Under the pieces are notes generated by a model. That model saw nothing but the letters and a program-made list of their open reading frames with translations. It was not told the DNA's origin and did not search any database. A stretch of 64,000 nt of DNA from Acinetobacter bohemicus ANC 3994 (GTDB taxonomy: Bacteria; Pseudomonadota; Gammaproteobacteria; Pseudomonadales; Moraxellaceae): contig NZ_KB849165.1 in NCBI RefSeq assembly GCF_000367925.1, positions 1 through 64,000 of the forward strand. The letters run 5' to 3'. The translations under genes were made by a program, and so were the position numbers. Positions 30,201-37,874 of this stretch are shown here, piece after piece; positions within the stretch are counted from its first letter, which is position 1; each line of letters begins with the position of its first letter.

Positions 30201-32316
30201 AGAGATTTTAGCACAGTCAAGAAATCAACAACGAACGGCTTGGCAAAAGTGTTTTAATACATATTTAAGACAAATAGGGCTTAAGTCAACTATATCGTTA
30301 GCTCAATGGTTGAAAGCTTTACAGCAAAATGTGATGTTAAATAGCACTCCGTTGATTGCAGGTTATATATCAGGCCAAGTCTTGACTGAAGATCTTTCAA
30401 TAAATGAATTATTACGCTTATCCGAATATGAAAAATTAACCACAGGTTTAGATAGCACTGAGCCAGAGAGTGAAATAGAAATAGGTGATGAGCAATTACA
30501 TTTGTCTGATATTTTAGCGATGATTAAGCAACTAAAAGGTGAGTCTAGATCAAGAATTTGGCTTAAGCAGCTTGCCAATGATAAAACGAATCACCGCTCA
30601 GTCAATTTATTGACGTGCTTTGTGCAATGGTTGATTTTACGCTGTGATGCAGAAGAGTTAAGCCTACAGAATCGAAATATGATTCATCTATATTTGGCCA
30701 TCGTCAGTGCAGGTATATTGGGGTTTTCAGAAGATTTAACAAAAGATAGTCATATTGATGAAGATGTATTTCAAAAATGGATGGAGTTGACGCAAGAGCA
30801 TTTTCCACACCGCAAGCATCTCGCTGCGTGGAATCGCTTTAGAGAGTTCTTAATTCAGTTAAATGATGATCGTATAAAGTTGCACAATCGTACAGCGCAT
30901 CAAGCAAGTGCTAAAGTTTTTTCAAAAAATGAAGTGCAGCAGATCGTTCAAATATTACAATCTGTAGAATCTGGGGTGAATGATGCTGCTTTACGTCAAG
31001 AGATTCAGCGTCATTTTCGTTTATCTGCAGCGATGGGTGTACGCCGTTCGGAGATACTTCATTTACAGCCCGTAGATATTGATGAGGATATGCTCAGAAT
31101 TCGTCCCTATGGCGATCATAAGTTAAAAACACTTGGATCAGAACGTGCTGTTCCGATGAATTTATTAAGTCAGACAATTCAAAAGGGATTAGACGATATT
31201 TATAAGAATAAAAAAAATTCGATATTAATGTCTGATGAGAACAGTGAGTATAGGCATTTTTTTGATAAAATATCTCAAATTTTAAAGAAAGTCACTGGAG
31301 ATGTTGATCTCAGCTTACATCATTTAAGACATACGTTTGCAAGTGCATATACTTTAAAGTGTTTGCAAACAGTGGTGGATTTTAAAGATCTTACGATAGA
31401 ACTGCCATGGCTACAAAATTGGATGCCATCGAATGAGCAATTTAATACGCTAGTAGGCAATGAAGGACAGGTTGGGCAAGGGATTAAGGCGATTAGTCGA
31501 GTGCTTGGACATTTGCATGAATCGACAACATTAAAGCATTATGTTCATATCTTATTTCTGGCTACTTATGCCTATAGCATGAAACAACAGCAACCCAATT
31601 TACATACTGCATTTTTTAAGCGAATCATGAGTCGGAGTAATTTATTCAGACATTTCCAAGTAATTCATCAACAGGATGGTAATCTAAAATATGAGTTGCG
31701 AGATACCATCGAAAAATATGTACTCAAAAAAAGACAAAGTCAGAGGTGGGTAATCTATGCTCAAAAAAGAGGAAATTCAACTGAAAAAGTAATTAAACAC
31801 GAGTTATTTCAAAAATTTGAAGATATTGAGCGGTATCTTATTTCAGGGCAGGGGCAGCCACGATTAGATATTGAGTCGTGGAAGAGAGCTTTAATTACGA
31901 TGGCAAACATTCCGTCAGGTAAACGTGGTTCAAATATAGGAAGACATCCATTATCGACACAAGGAAAGTTAGCACGTTTGCCTGAATTACTAAGTGCTGT
32001 AGATTTTAATTCTGCACAAGAGATTTTAGAGCGATTTGATTATTTAGAACAAAACCAATCAGAAACTTATAATTGGTTAATAAAAAAATGGTTGTATGAA
32101 AGTAATGTAACAAAAGTATTGATGCATTTTACGGCAGAGGATGAACCTATGCTTTCAATCCTTACAGAACATCAGTTTTTTCCGATGGTGATGAAACATA
32201 ATAAATATGATTATTTTAGAATTATGTCTCAACAAGTATCATTACGCGCCGTGCGATGGATACTTACGTGGTTGAGTGTACGATATTTGGTGATTAAAGA
32301 TCATATCAGAGCCTAA
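27265..32316 (+). CDS. Giant tyrosine recombinase/integrase (1,683 aa)
   Basis: The active tyrosine-recombinase domain is near residues 1,220-1,440. It has Box I Arg in M-G-V-R-R-S-E (about 1,259), the beta-hairpin Lys in H-K-L-K-T-L-G, H-H-L-R-H (about 1,351), L-G-H-L (about 1,414) and the nucleophile in K-H-Y-V-H (about 1,427). About 250 residues follow the nucleophile. The protein is four to five times longer than usual integrases. The upstream part has segments resembling degenerate recombinase boxes: L-T-G-R-S-V-T-E-L near 370, T-A-G-R-G-V-K near 598 and H-W-V-R-G-R-H near 708. An insertion of about 55 residues separates the H-x-x-R and G-H motifs, as in the partial recombinase at 35031. 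It probably mobilises its host element together with the coupled 222-residue protein. Confidence 0.85.
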   Translation: MNIYFKQLREWINQNENIEEQQLIQALFLLRAHYSLAGIVVICQRICTLIGDDELSIFHNELNTLKIISTLQGSDQYSHFFSETTDKNKHKLTPLRPFTGDSGICDLLLIQAGLSQNNDSFDTVIIWFLKQIFHFQKNVHTLELYSNYLNGDGSIKLKAQKGSRVYNAFLSIRLLGDPSNEDILEQVKELLIQNSPKQLINLMSAGSEDKRLNEVFYALKLFLSQSWKNNRLKNKKKRREFLHRIGLKQKKLILQRYGSLSIAIQPLEDMDEIHRGLVSEVFEYDEIEEDETPLEPLFTFFLAEQSDLIRGFYASKSIFQHVEAANVGLVWTKWRLSLNSIQKVFKLCQPSKADTSLILRAKLALILSLLTGRSVTELTAPCFSQNTDQNNIAIQYDNTLSAYVLSVLAGTPTLKTKPEDSKFNVPWTKKLHLVLPSELNDLVNQVKNLAIKTRQPAVEREVRRLINSVPKELEISLKSIRDILPRLLYEHSQGDLAVVKAVTNASGRNYDNLIHYASFEQRKLQQLWADCLRTIKIDIPEYIHTSSERVGSPIGIKIVEIQNEITLIKNRINQAAEQKDWQTLFDNLTLYTALWMNLATAGRGVKQPFPQLISQQGWALIQDKHHQDESTDRYVPLTAAFIKQIQVLRGLMRMLGNQVEPRVDLSSYALQLCDPHQIEGLVRNWARKLVRSDNNQLPGRFKDAGLGHWVRGRHPWDMLSVFPVSTFKQQWLDVQENLQKQLGFKCLDGFDFFKIQNIPTFVLTKETKAVQAETKPIIQYSENDVKEWLENSEYEPYCQLIFEENPEPKVSLELGHVLAFNLAKNTKIDLPQAIKTYCAYIRDKTKIPLFVQLPQKATRTWLTSENSFSTWCYIEQNLLDLIQKDLEHLPEHKNCDVEIGRLLVVLSMYSQLCRVSHLQAMLQFIASDQHIVAMGNSRLVELTVNNDRSVTKIRRTVLLSPYVSTLILVDRQYVQPRLKEILAQSRNQQRTAWQKCFNTYLRQIGLKSTISLAQWLKALQQNVMLNSTPLIAGYISGQVLTEDLSINELLRLSEYEKLTTGLDSTEPESEIEIGDEQLHLSDILAMIKQLKGESRSRIWLKQLANDKTNHRSVNLLTCFVQWLILRCDAEELSLQNRNMIHLYLAIVSAGILGFSEDLTKDSHIDEDVFQKWMELTQEHFPHRKHLAAWNRFREFLIQLNDDRIKLHNRTAHQASAKVFSKNEVQQIVQILQSVESGVNDAALRQEIQRHFRLSAAMGVRRSEILHLQPVDIDEDMLRIRPYGDHKLKTLGSERAVPMNLLSQTIQKGLDDIYKNKKNSILMSDENSEYRHFFDKISQILKKVTGDVDLSLHHLRHTFASAYTLKCLQTVVDFKDLTIELPWLQNWMPSNEQFNTLVGNEGQVGQGIKAISRVLGHLHESTTLKHYVHILFLATYAYSMKQQQPNLHTAFFKRIMSRSNLFRHFQVIHQQDGNLKYELRDTIEKYVLKKRQSQRWVIYAQKRGNSTEKVIKHELFQKFEDIERYLISGQGQPRLDIESWKRALITMANIPSGKRGSNIGRHPLSTQGKLARLPELLSAVDFNSAQEILERFDYLEQNQSETYNWLIKKWLYESNVTKVLMHFTAEDEPMLSILTEHQFFPMVMKHNKYDYFRIMSQQVSLRAVRWILTWLSVRYLVIKDHIRA

Positions 32317-32325
32317 GTAAATAGG

Positions 32326-32505
32326 ACTTGCGCATGCTTTGTTACACCAAGGTTTGAAAGACAGTACTATTTTAATTGAGCCAAATTCAAGTGACAAATT
32401 GGGGTTAAGTGCAGCCAAATTCTGTGAATTTTTTCAAGATGGCTACATATGCATGAATATTATTTACCTGACTAGGAAAACTTTTTGCCGCTCATTTATT
32501 GCTTA
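32326..32505 (+). pseudogene. Open-frame remnant of unknown origin
   Basis: One frame reads G-L-A-H-A-L-L-H-Q-G-L-K-D-S-T-I-L-I-E-P and on to a stop near 32505. It has protein-like composition but no start codon. It begins just after the recombinase stop. I cannot name the family. It looks like the tail of a gene cut off on its left. Confidence 0.3.
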
Positions 32506-32809
32506 ATGCCTTGTATTTGATCCGCTACTAGAAGCCGTACAGTATCCTTCCTTATGCAAATAGCCTAAGCATATATCATTTAGTCTAAGGGGCCCAGGCC
32601 TTTGCTTGGACAAATCACTATTTGACAAAGCAAAGGCCTGGGAGTCCGCGAATTTGATTTGAATATGATTAAAGTGAGTGACTTAGTCTGCTGCTGATTT
32701 TCATTACAAGATAATAGAGTTATTTTTAGGGAGAAATACCCCCTAATCATCATGTATTAAGCCGAATTTAGGATCAACATGCTGGTTATGAGAGACGTTC
32801 GTACGAGGC
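32506..32809. other. Non-coding region between recombinase and ohrR
   Basis: No ORF with coding character. It contains the perfect 15-bp hairpin described separately (32593-32642). Confidence 0.5.
32593..32642. repeat. Perfect 15-bp inverted repeat with a 20-base loop
   Basis: The arm CCCAGGCCTTTGCTT at 32593-32607 pairs exactly with 32628-32642. It is GC-rich against an AT-rich background. It is not followed by a T run, so it is not an obvious intrinsic terminator. It lies about 275 bases after the giant recombinase gene, where a recombination site or element end could be. Confidence 0.85.
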
Positions 32810-32872
32810 ATAGCGAATAGTAAAATTGGGTTTGGTGATTTAATTTTACTACTTCGCTATTTTTTTTAAGCT
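32810..32872 (+). terminator. Strong terminator, probably bidirectional
   Basis: Long arms (ATAGCGAA plus TAGTAAAATT, pairing with AATTTTACTA and TTCGCTAT with a one-base bulge) enclose a short loop and run into an eight-T tract. It lies between the converging recombinase region and ohrR, so it could end transcripts from either side. Confidence 0.75.
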
Positions 32873-32937
32873 AAAAGTGTCAACACACCCTAGGTATTGA
32901 TATTAAAATTAAAGTTTTCTTATTCCTGAAGGGCTAT

Positions 32938-33369
32938 TCAGATCTTCTTCGATAGAGATTTAATTAAGGACTTTAATTCATCTCTCAGCTCATGAGCATT
33001 TGAAAACTTAATAGATTGAGACAAGTCATCTGGAATATTTTCAGCTAACGTTTTTAGTTTTGTTCCTTTTTCTGTTAATGAAATAATAACTCTTCTTTCA
33101 TCGACAGTATCACGTGAGCGCCTTATAGTCTCAGACTTTTCCATCCTTTTAAGTAATGGCGTTAATGTCCCACTATCTAAATATAAAATTTGTCCAAGAT
33201 CGCCCACACTTATAGAAATTTTTTCCCATAGAACTAACATAACCAAATATTGAGGATAAGTGAGTCCCAAAGGCTCAAGAAAAGGTCTATAAGCTTTAAC
33301 TATTAGATTTGATGCCGCATAGATGGGAAAACATAATTGTTCATCTAAATAAAGCTGATTCTTGGACAT
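32938..33369 (-). CDS. ohrR: OhrR, MarR-family organic-peroxide sensor and repressor
   Basis: A 143-residue MarR-type winged-helix repressor. The peroxide-sensing Cys is at residue 13 in L-D-E-Q-L-C-F-P-I-Y, the classical OhrR position. The helix-turn-helix and wing (D-S-G-T-L-T-P-L-L-K-R-M-E, then D-E-R-R-V) are intact. It lies five bases downstream of ohr on the same strand, so the pair is probably one autoregulated operon. Oxidation of Cys13 by organic hydroperoxides would release the repressor. Confidence 0.93.
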   Translation of the reverse strand: MSKNQLYLDEQLCFPIYAASNLIVKAYRPFLEPLGLTYPQYLVMLVLWEKISISVGDLGQILYLDSGTLTPLLKRMEKSETIRRSRDTVDERRVIISLTEKGTKLKTLAENIPDDLSQSIKFSNAHELRDELKSLIKSLSKKI

Positions 33370-33374
33370 ATATT

Positions 33375-33800
33375 CTATTTTGTATGAACAGTTGTAGAAA
33401 CCTGTATATTACCTCGAATAGCATTTGAATAAGGACAAACGTGGTGAGTTTCTTCAACTATTTTTTCTGCTTCAGTCTGAGATATATTTGAAAGAGTTAC
33501 ATCTAAATTAACTGTCAAGGCAAATCCACCATTACCATTCGATACCATACCAACAGTACCCAGAACTTCTACATCATTATCACGAATTTTATGCTGTTTA
33601 TTACGTGAAATATGGATGATTGCATTACCGAAGCATGCTGCATAACCTGCCGCAAATAGTTGTTCCGGATTGGTCGCTCCACCTTTACCACCTAATTCTT
33701 TTGGTAAAGCTAAGTTCAGTTCTAAAATACCATCTTCACTAAGGATAGTCCCTGAACGTCCACCAATTGCTTTAACTTTTGTTGCATAAAGAGTGCTCAT
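33375..33800 (-). CDS. ohr: Ohr organic hydroperoxide resistance peroxidase
   Basis: A thiol-dependent peroxidase of the OsmC/Ohr family that reduces organic hydroperoxides. Counting from the ATG at 33800, the two catalytic cysteines are Cys56 (A-A-C-F-G) and Cys122 (H-V-C-P-Y-S-N), both in normal context. The length of 141 residues is normal. A longer frame starts at 33818, but a GGAAAG Shine-Dalgarno seven bases before 33800 favours the shorter start. It is followed immediately by ohrR. Confidence 0.94.
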   Translation of the reverse strand: MSTLYATKVKAIGGRSGTILSEDGILELNLALPKELGGKGGATNPEQLFAAGYAACFGNAIIHISRNKQHKIRDNDVEVLGTVGMVSNGNGGFALTVNLDVTLSNISQTEAEKIVEETHHVCPYSNAIRGNIQVSTTVHTK

Positions 33801-33885
33801 TTGTTGCTTTCCAAACATTTGTATTGTGTAAAATATAATTGCTCACAATATATTTGTTGTCAATTATTTTTTAGTATTTTATTTA
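33801..33885 (-). promoter_or_regulatory. Putative ohr promoter and OhrR operator region
   Basis: On the minus strand a TTGACA (33867-33872) is followed after about 17-19 bases by AATTAT/TTATAT, a plausible -35/-10. The intervening DNA is AT-rich with partial dyads (CAAATATATTG), as expected of a MarR-type operator. No perfect family consensus is visible. Confidence 0.45.
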
Positions 33886-33944
33886 AAAGTAGAATTCTTT
33901 CTTAAGATATAAACAGTAAATTTTGCATGAAAATAGCTAAATTT

Positions 33945-34128
33945 ACTGACAGTTAGGTCTATTTTGAAACAGACTGAATTTCCAATCTTATTGGTAGAAC
34001 TTAGATTACCTTTGGTATTTACACAAAAAGTAGACGACCAGTCTATTTTTATGTATATTTAGTTGATGAAAACATCACAACCGCATTTTGGTTTGATATC
34101 ACTCTAATCATCAAGCCAATAAATATTG
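33945..34128 (+). pseudogene. Probable 5' remnant of the second tyrosine recombinase
   Basis: One frame reads S-I-L-K-Q-T-E-F-P-I-L-L-V-E-L-R-L-P-L-V-F to a stop at about 34062. A second frame then reads L-V-D-E-N-I-T-T-A-F-W-F-D-I-T up to the IS1 edge. Both have protein-like composition, and after IS1 a recombinase frame resumes. The most economical reading is the decayed, frameshifted 5' part of the recombinase gene. The family match here is weak. Confidence 0.35.
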
Positions 34129-34916
34129 GGTGGTGTTTAAAAAAGTATGCTGACATTAAATGAAGCCATTATTGATATAAAAGAAGGTTAAGTCGAAGGC
34201 TTTAAAATGGTTTTCAAGCTTTTTCGAAAAATTACAGCTTTTTCTAAAGCCACGCCTAATTCGATGCCTTATTTTACAATTATTGCCTTCAATACCCACA
34301 GTAAAAAACTTACCAATACTTTGCTTGCAGTTTTTAAAAGCAGTGATGAAACTGTCCCAATGATCACTTGCAATTCGAGTGTAGTGAACACCTAATTGTT
34401 TAAGCTTTGCCTTCAGCAGTTGGACTGTAGCTAAATCTCTTTTACCCCAAACATAAGCAATAATCTCACCTGTTTCTCGATGGTAGGCGTAAATAAGCCA
34501 TTGTTTATTATTTTTATTTCCTACAAAAGTCCAGAATTCATCCACTTCGATAGATTCGTAATAACTTTGTTTAGGCTGAATTTGATATGTTGATTCACTT
34601 AAAGTGCGTAAAACTTTACCGATACTGATACGCTCAACTTCAGCAATATCTCGTATACCGTTGCCTCTGACCATTAACTGTAATATTTTACGAGTAATAC
34701 CTGAATTACACCCTTGATAGCTGAGTGCATGGTCACCAATAAACTGACGTTTACAGTCTTTGCACTGATAGTTTTGTTTCCCATCTACCTTGATGCCATT
34801 TTTCTTTATACTCTCACTGAGGCAGGTTGGACATTTGATTTCTAGAGTTATTCGCATTTCCCTATTTTATCAAAATCTAACCTGCTTTTTTTCAGCATAC
34901 TTTTTGAAACACCACC
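34129..34916 (-). mobile_element. IS1-family insertion sequence, copy 1 (788 bp)
   Basis: Terminal inverted repeats begin GGTGGTGTTT at both ends and match over about 24 bases with one mismatch near base 11. The single transposase ORF reads leftward. Length and sequence equal the inverted copy at 40086-40873. No matching 8-9 bp target duplication flanks it. It separates the recombinase 5' remnant from the frame that resumes at 34917. Confidence 0.92.
34156..34857 (-). CDS. IS1-family transposase, single-ORF type (233 aa)
   Basis: A zinc-ribbon N-terminus (C-P-T-C and C-K-D-C pairs) and helix-turn-helix correspond to InsA. The DDE catalytic part is fused in the same frame (V-D-E-F-W-T-F, A-S-D-H-W-D and a basic R-H-R-I-R-R-G segment), so no programmed frameshift is needed. 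The protein is identical to the one at 40145, so at least one copy moved or rearranged recently. It looks complete and potentially active. Confidence 0.93.
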   Translation of the reverse strand: MRITLEIKCPTCLSESIKKNGIKVDGKQNYQCKDCKRQFIGDHALSYQGCNSGITRKILQLMVRGNGIRDIAEVERISIGKVLRTLSESTYQIQPKQSYYESIEVDEFWTFVGNKNNKQWLIYAYHRETGEIIAYVWGKRDLATVQLLKAKLKQLGVHYTRIASDHWDSFITAFKNCKQSIGKFFTVGIEGNNCKIRHRIRRGFRKSCNFSKKLENHFKAFDLTFFYINNGFI

Positions 34917-36317
34917 CGATATTATTATTTAACTGCAAGTAATCCTCAATTTATTAAAATCTTTATTCACAATAACTATCATCGTCAGGTCAAAACGAAG
35001 AATGCAAAACGAGGAATACGTCTTGATGAGTTGCTAACTACGGATGAATTAAATGGATTTATTGGCCTGATCAAAAAACATCTTAATGTGAAAGTTGACC
35101 AAAGAAGGTTGGGGAGAGAGGATTGTTTTATCTTCCAAGATGAATTTGGTCAACTTTTTTCATCTCGTTTTATTGGTGCTAAGACAAAGGAAATTTTTAA
35201 TACTTTATTTAATAACGAACCACAGGATTATTCCTTTCATAGTTTTAGACACACTGCTACAAATAAGTTAGCTTTAATTTTGAAAGGAAGTGAAGCGTTA
35301 ATTAGAAGTTGGATCGACTACTCACCTGATCAAATTGCTAAAATTAAAAACTATTTACTAGGTAATACTGACAGTACTGCTGGACGTCAGGATGTTTGGA
35401 AGATTTTGGCACATTTTATAGGACATTCATCAATTGAGATGACAGCTAACCATTACTTGCATTTTGGTTCAATGTTAGTAGGGGATGCATTATGTCCAGA
35501 TGAAAGTAAAGTATCAGTAAGTATTGTAAGAGCTTTACTCTCTTGCCGAGTATTCAAAAAACAGTTGAATACTTGTCAAAAGGAAGAAAAACTTGAATTA
35601 AAAGATATCTTAAGGAAAATAGCTTCAAATTCTAAATTAATTCAGAACGCGATATATCCTGATCGATGGCATACTTTGGTCTTAAAGCAGGAAGATGTAG
35701 AGCAAGGTGATGATGTAATTGAAAGATCCAAACTGACGTCAACTTTGAATGATATTATAAATGTCCTATCTGGCAAAGATGAAGATCTGAATTTAAAAAA
35801 TATCGGGAGCGACTTAGCATCCAATCTTTATAAAAATCGTCATTTTCAACACAAAAAAGATATTTATCACAATTATGCTTTAGACATGTTGTTAAAGCAT
35901 ATCAATAGAAATCGGTCTGGTAATCTATTTGTCAAAGATAATTATCAAATTTTCACTGCTTTGTTGAATAGTGATTCTATACTGAGTTATTTTGAGCGCT
36001 GTGTACGTCTTATAGATGCACGTATGGAAGTGTATATTCAGAGCAAACAAGAGCATCAGGAGTTTGTTAAATTTTGTCGTGAGTTAAAAGCCATCTATAA
36101 ACAGGTATTTCATGAAAAAATTAAAATATCTGAACTTTCATGGAAGGAGATTAATACTGAACTTAGAATGGCTAAAAGTAAAAAAGGGATAAGTCTGAAA
36201 ATTAGTAATACCGATTATAAAGATAATACCTGTCAAAAAATCTTGAGTGATTTATATTTAGCAGTTGTCTATCGCCGTTGGAACTTGACTCAAGCTAATG
36301 ATCAATTACAGCGTTAA
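34917..36317 (+). pseudogene. Second tyrosine recombinase, 5' end cut off by IS1
   Basis: The frame is open from the IS1 edge at 34917 (R-Y-Y-Y-L-T-A-S-N-P-Q-F) through V-K-T-K-N-A-K-R-G-I-R-L, a typical recombinase beta-hairpin Lys region. The first possible start is a TTG at 35031. Catalytic F-H-S-F-R-H-T, F-I-G-H-S-S and N-H-Y-L-H follow, so the catalytic half is intact, but Box I Arg and the N-terminal DNA-binding part are lost. As in the giant recombinase, about 55 residues separate H-x-x-R from G-H. About 290 residues of unknown function follow the nucleophile. It probably was the third gene of the recombinase module. Confidence 0.75.
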
Positions 36318-36464
36318 ATAATTTAACAGGTATGAAAATTCGATTACTAAAAAATGGAGGGATACCTGATGAATGAAAATATGTACGCATCTACAGGTAA
36401 TACAATTTGGTTAAGTTTTTAAATAGAAATGAAACTATCGATACGCCGTTGGCATTAGGAAAGT

Positions 36465-36647
36465 TCAGAATGACTCTATAAATTCATCAAATGGTATTTC
36501 GCTTTCTACATAAAAAACACCATGTTCATCTACTTTCATTTTTTTAATGGGGTCCCCTTGCAGTCTAGCAATTTCAATTAAGTCATTGAGTATTGCGTCA
36601 GCAAGTGTGTTCCTGTGGTCATTCTCTTGAGCTAAATCATCTGACAT
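36465..36647 (-). CDS. Small acidic hypothetical protein (60 aa)
   Basis: The ATG at 36647 (M-S-D-D-L-A-Q) is preceded by AGGA at 36656-36659 and is preferred over the upstream in-frame start at 36683. The protein is strongly acidic with a helical middle and has no recognised domain. It lies downstream of the phosphoesterase on the same strand, with about 110 bases between. Function unknown. Confidence 0.55.
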   Translation of the reverse strand: MSDDLAQENDHRNTLADAILNDLIEIARLQGDPIKKMKVDEHGVFYVESEIPFDEFIESF

Positions 36648-36755
36648 AATTTTTTCCTGGTCTTTGTGTGACTGAAGTTTCATTATCAGTATCTCAGAAA
36701 ACTTGAAACTAGAATAATGTGCTGTGTTAAAACGGCTTAATACAAATATGGTCGT

Positions 36756-37505
36756 TTAAACATCGATGATTAAGTTTTCTCTAAAACCATTTTTCCCTTG
36801 CTCTTGCGGATAGCCTAAAGGATTGATCACTAATCTGCATCCATCGACTACAGTATCAACAGATGTATGCGTATGTCCTGAAATCCAAAGATTGAAGCCT
36901 TTAATATCAAGGTCATTAATAAAATAGGGATTAAGGGCTGATGCAACAGAATGATTGCCCCAATATGGATCAAGACAAGCTAAATGAGGTGGGAAATGAG
37001 TAAGGACGATCACATTATCTTGCCCCTTAAACTGCATAATATTTTGATGGTATCGTTGAAACAATACTATGTAGTCGTCAGCGGTGATAGGTCTGTTATC
37101 GCTGCTAATCATGATTTGATCAAAATCATAAATAGATTGTTCAGCATCTTCTTTAAATTGTAGAAGTTCACTAGGTGTTGTAAGAGTTGAGTTGGAACGA
37201 AAGTTCGTAAACAACGTGCCACCAACAAATATTTTATCTTGTATCTTGATGTGGTTATCATCAAGCAGGGTATTTTGAGGATAATTTTCTCTTAAGAAAT
37301 CTACGACTAAATTGTAGTTGGAGCAGTAGTAATCATGATTGCCCAAAACGAAGATAAAGTTTTTATTCAGATTTTTACATGTTGCTGCAAACTCAATGGC
37401 ACCACTCAGACGATTCGAAAAATCCCCAGCATGAATAATAAGATCTGCATCTGTTGATAATTGATATTCTGAATTATGTGTGTCAGATAAAATTTGTAGT
37501 TTCAA
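36756..37505 (-). CDS. Calcineurin-like metallophosphoesterase
   Basis: A 249-residue cytosolic phosphoesterase with all dinuclear metal motifs in order: D-T-H at residues 8-10, G-D-F near 27, G-N-H-D near 55, T-H-F-P near 170 and G-H-T-H near 211. The substrate cannot be deduced; family members hydrolyse phosphomonoesters, phosphodiesters or dinucleotides. It has its own AGG-rich ribosome site and diverges from the small gene at 37641. It appears intact within a heavily rearranged area. Confidence 0.85.
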   Translation of the reverse strand: MKLQILSDTHNSEYQLSTDADLIIHAGDFSNRLSGAIEFAATCKNLNKNFIFVLGNHDYYCSNYNLVVDFLRENYPQNTLLDDNHIKIQDKIFVGGTLFTNFRSNSTLTTPSELLQFKEDAEQSIYDFDQIMISSDNRPITADDYIVLFQRYHQNIMQFKGQDNVIVLTHFPPHLACLDPYWGNHSVASALNPYFINDLDIKGFNLWISGHTHTSVDTVVDGCRLVINPLGYPQEQGKNGFRENLIIDV

Positions 37506-37640
37506 ATGGCCTCCTAAGGTCTATCAAAAAAGATAACATGAGTTGAATTTGTTTTAAATAGATAAAGACCTAAATACAATGCGTACTTGAGCACACTACA
37601 ATAGGCGAGAAAGACTTTTGTTCTAATAAAGGGATAAATT

Positions 37641-37874
37641 ATGAATAGTACAATAATGGATTTTGAATTTACAGTTTATATCAAGGATTTAAAAGCTTCA
37701 GATAAATGTATTGAGGATCGTATATTTGAAGCAGGTTGTGATGATGCTTTATTATGTTCAATCAATAACGACTTATATTTAGAGTTTGCAAGAAAAGCCC
37801 AAAGCCTTGATTTGGCAATTCAAAATGCATTAAGAAATATTGAGACTGCGGGATTGTTTAGTCCCAGATTTTAA
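37641..37874 (+). pseudogene. Small conserved-type protein truncated by IS481
   Basis: The frame contains I-F-E-A-G-C-D-D-A-L-L and L-E-F-A-R-K-A, resembling a family of roughly 80-100 residue proteins with the F-E-A-G-C-D-D-A signature, some annotated as DNA-binding. Its last seven codons (from 37855) lie inside the IS481 left end, so the natural C-terminus is missing. A GGGATAA ribosome site precedes the ATG. Confidence 0.6.

Noticed and set aside
26600..32316. Definite assignment to the gamma-mobile-trio class
   Set aside because: The three-gene recombinase layout is suggestive, but I cannot match the individual proteins from memory, so it is kept as a hypothesis only.
33801..33818. Longer start for Ohr at 33818
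   Set aside because: A clear GGAAAG precedes 33800, and the shorter protein matches the normal Ohr N-terminus.
34120..34930. Target-site duplication of IS1 copy 1
   Set aside because: Flanks (AAATATTG and CGATATTA) share some letters but no 8-9 bp direct repeat, also not after swapping flanks with copy 2.
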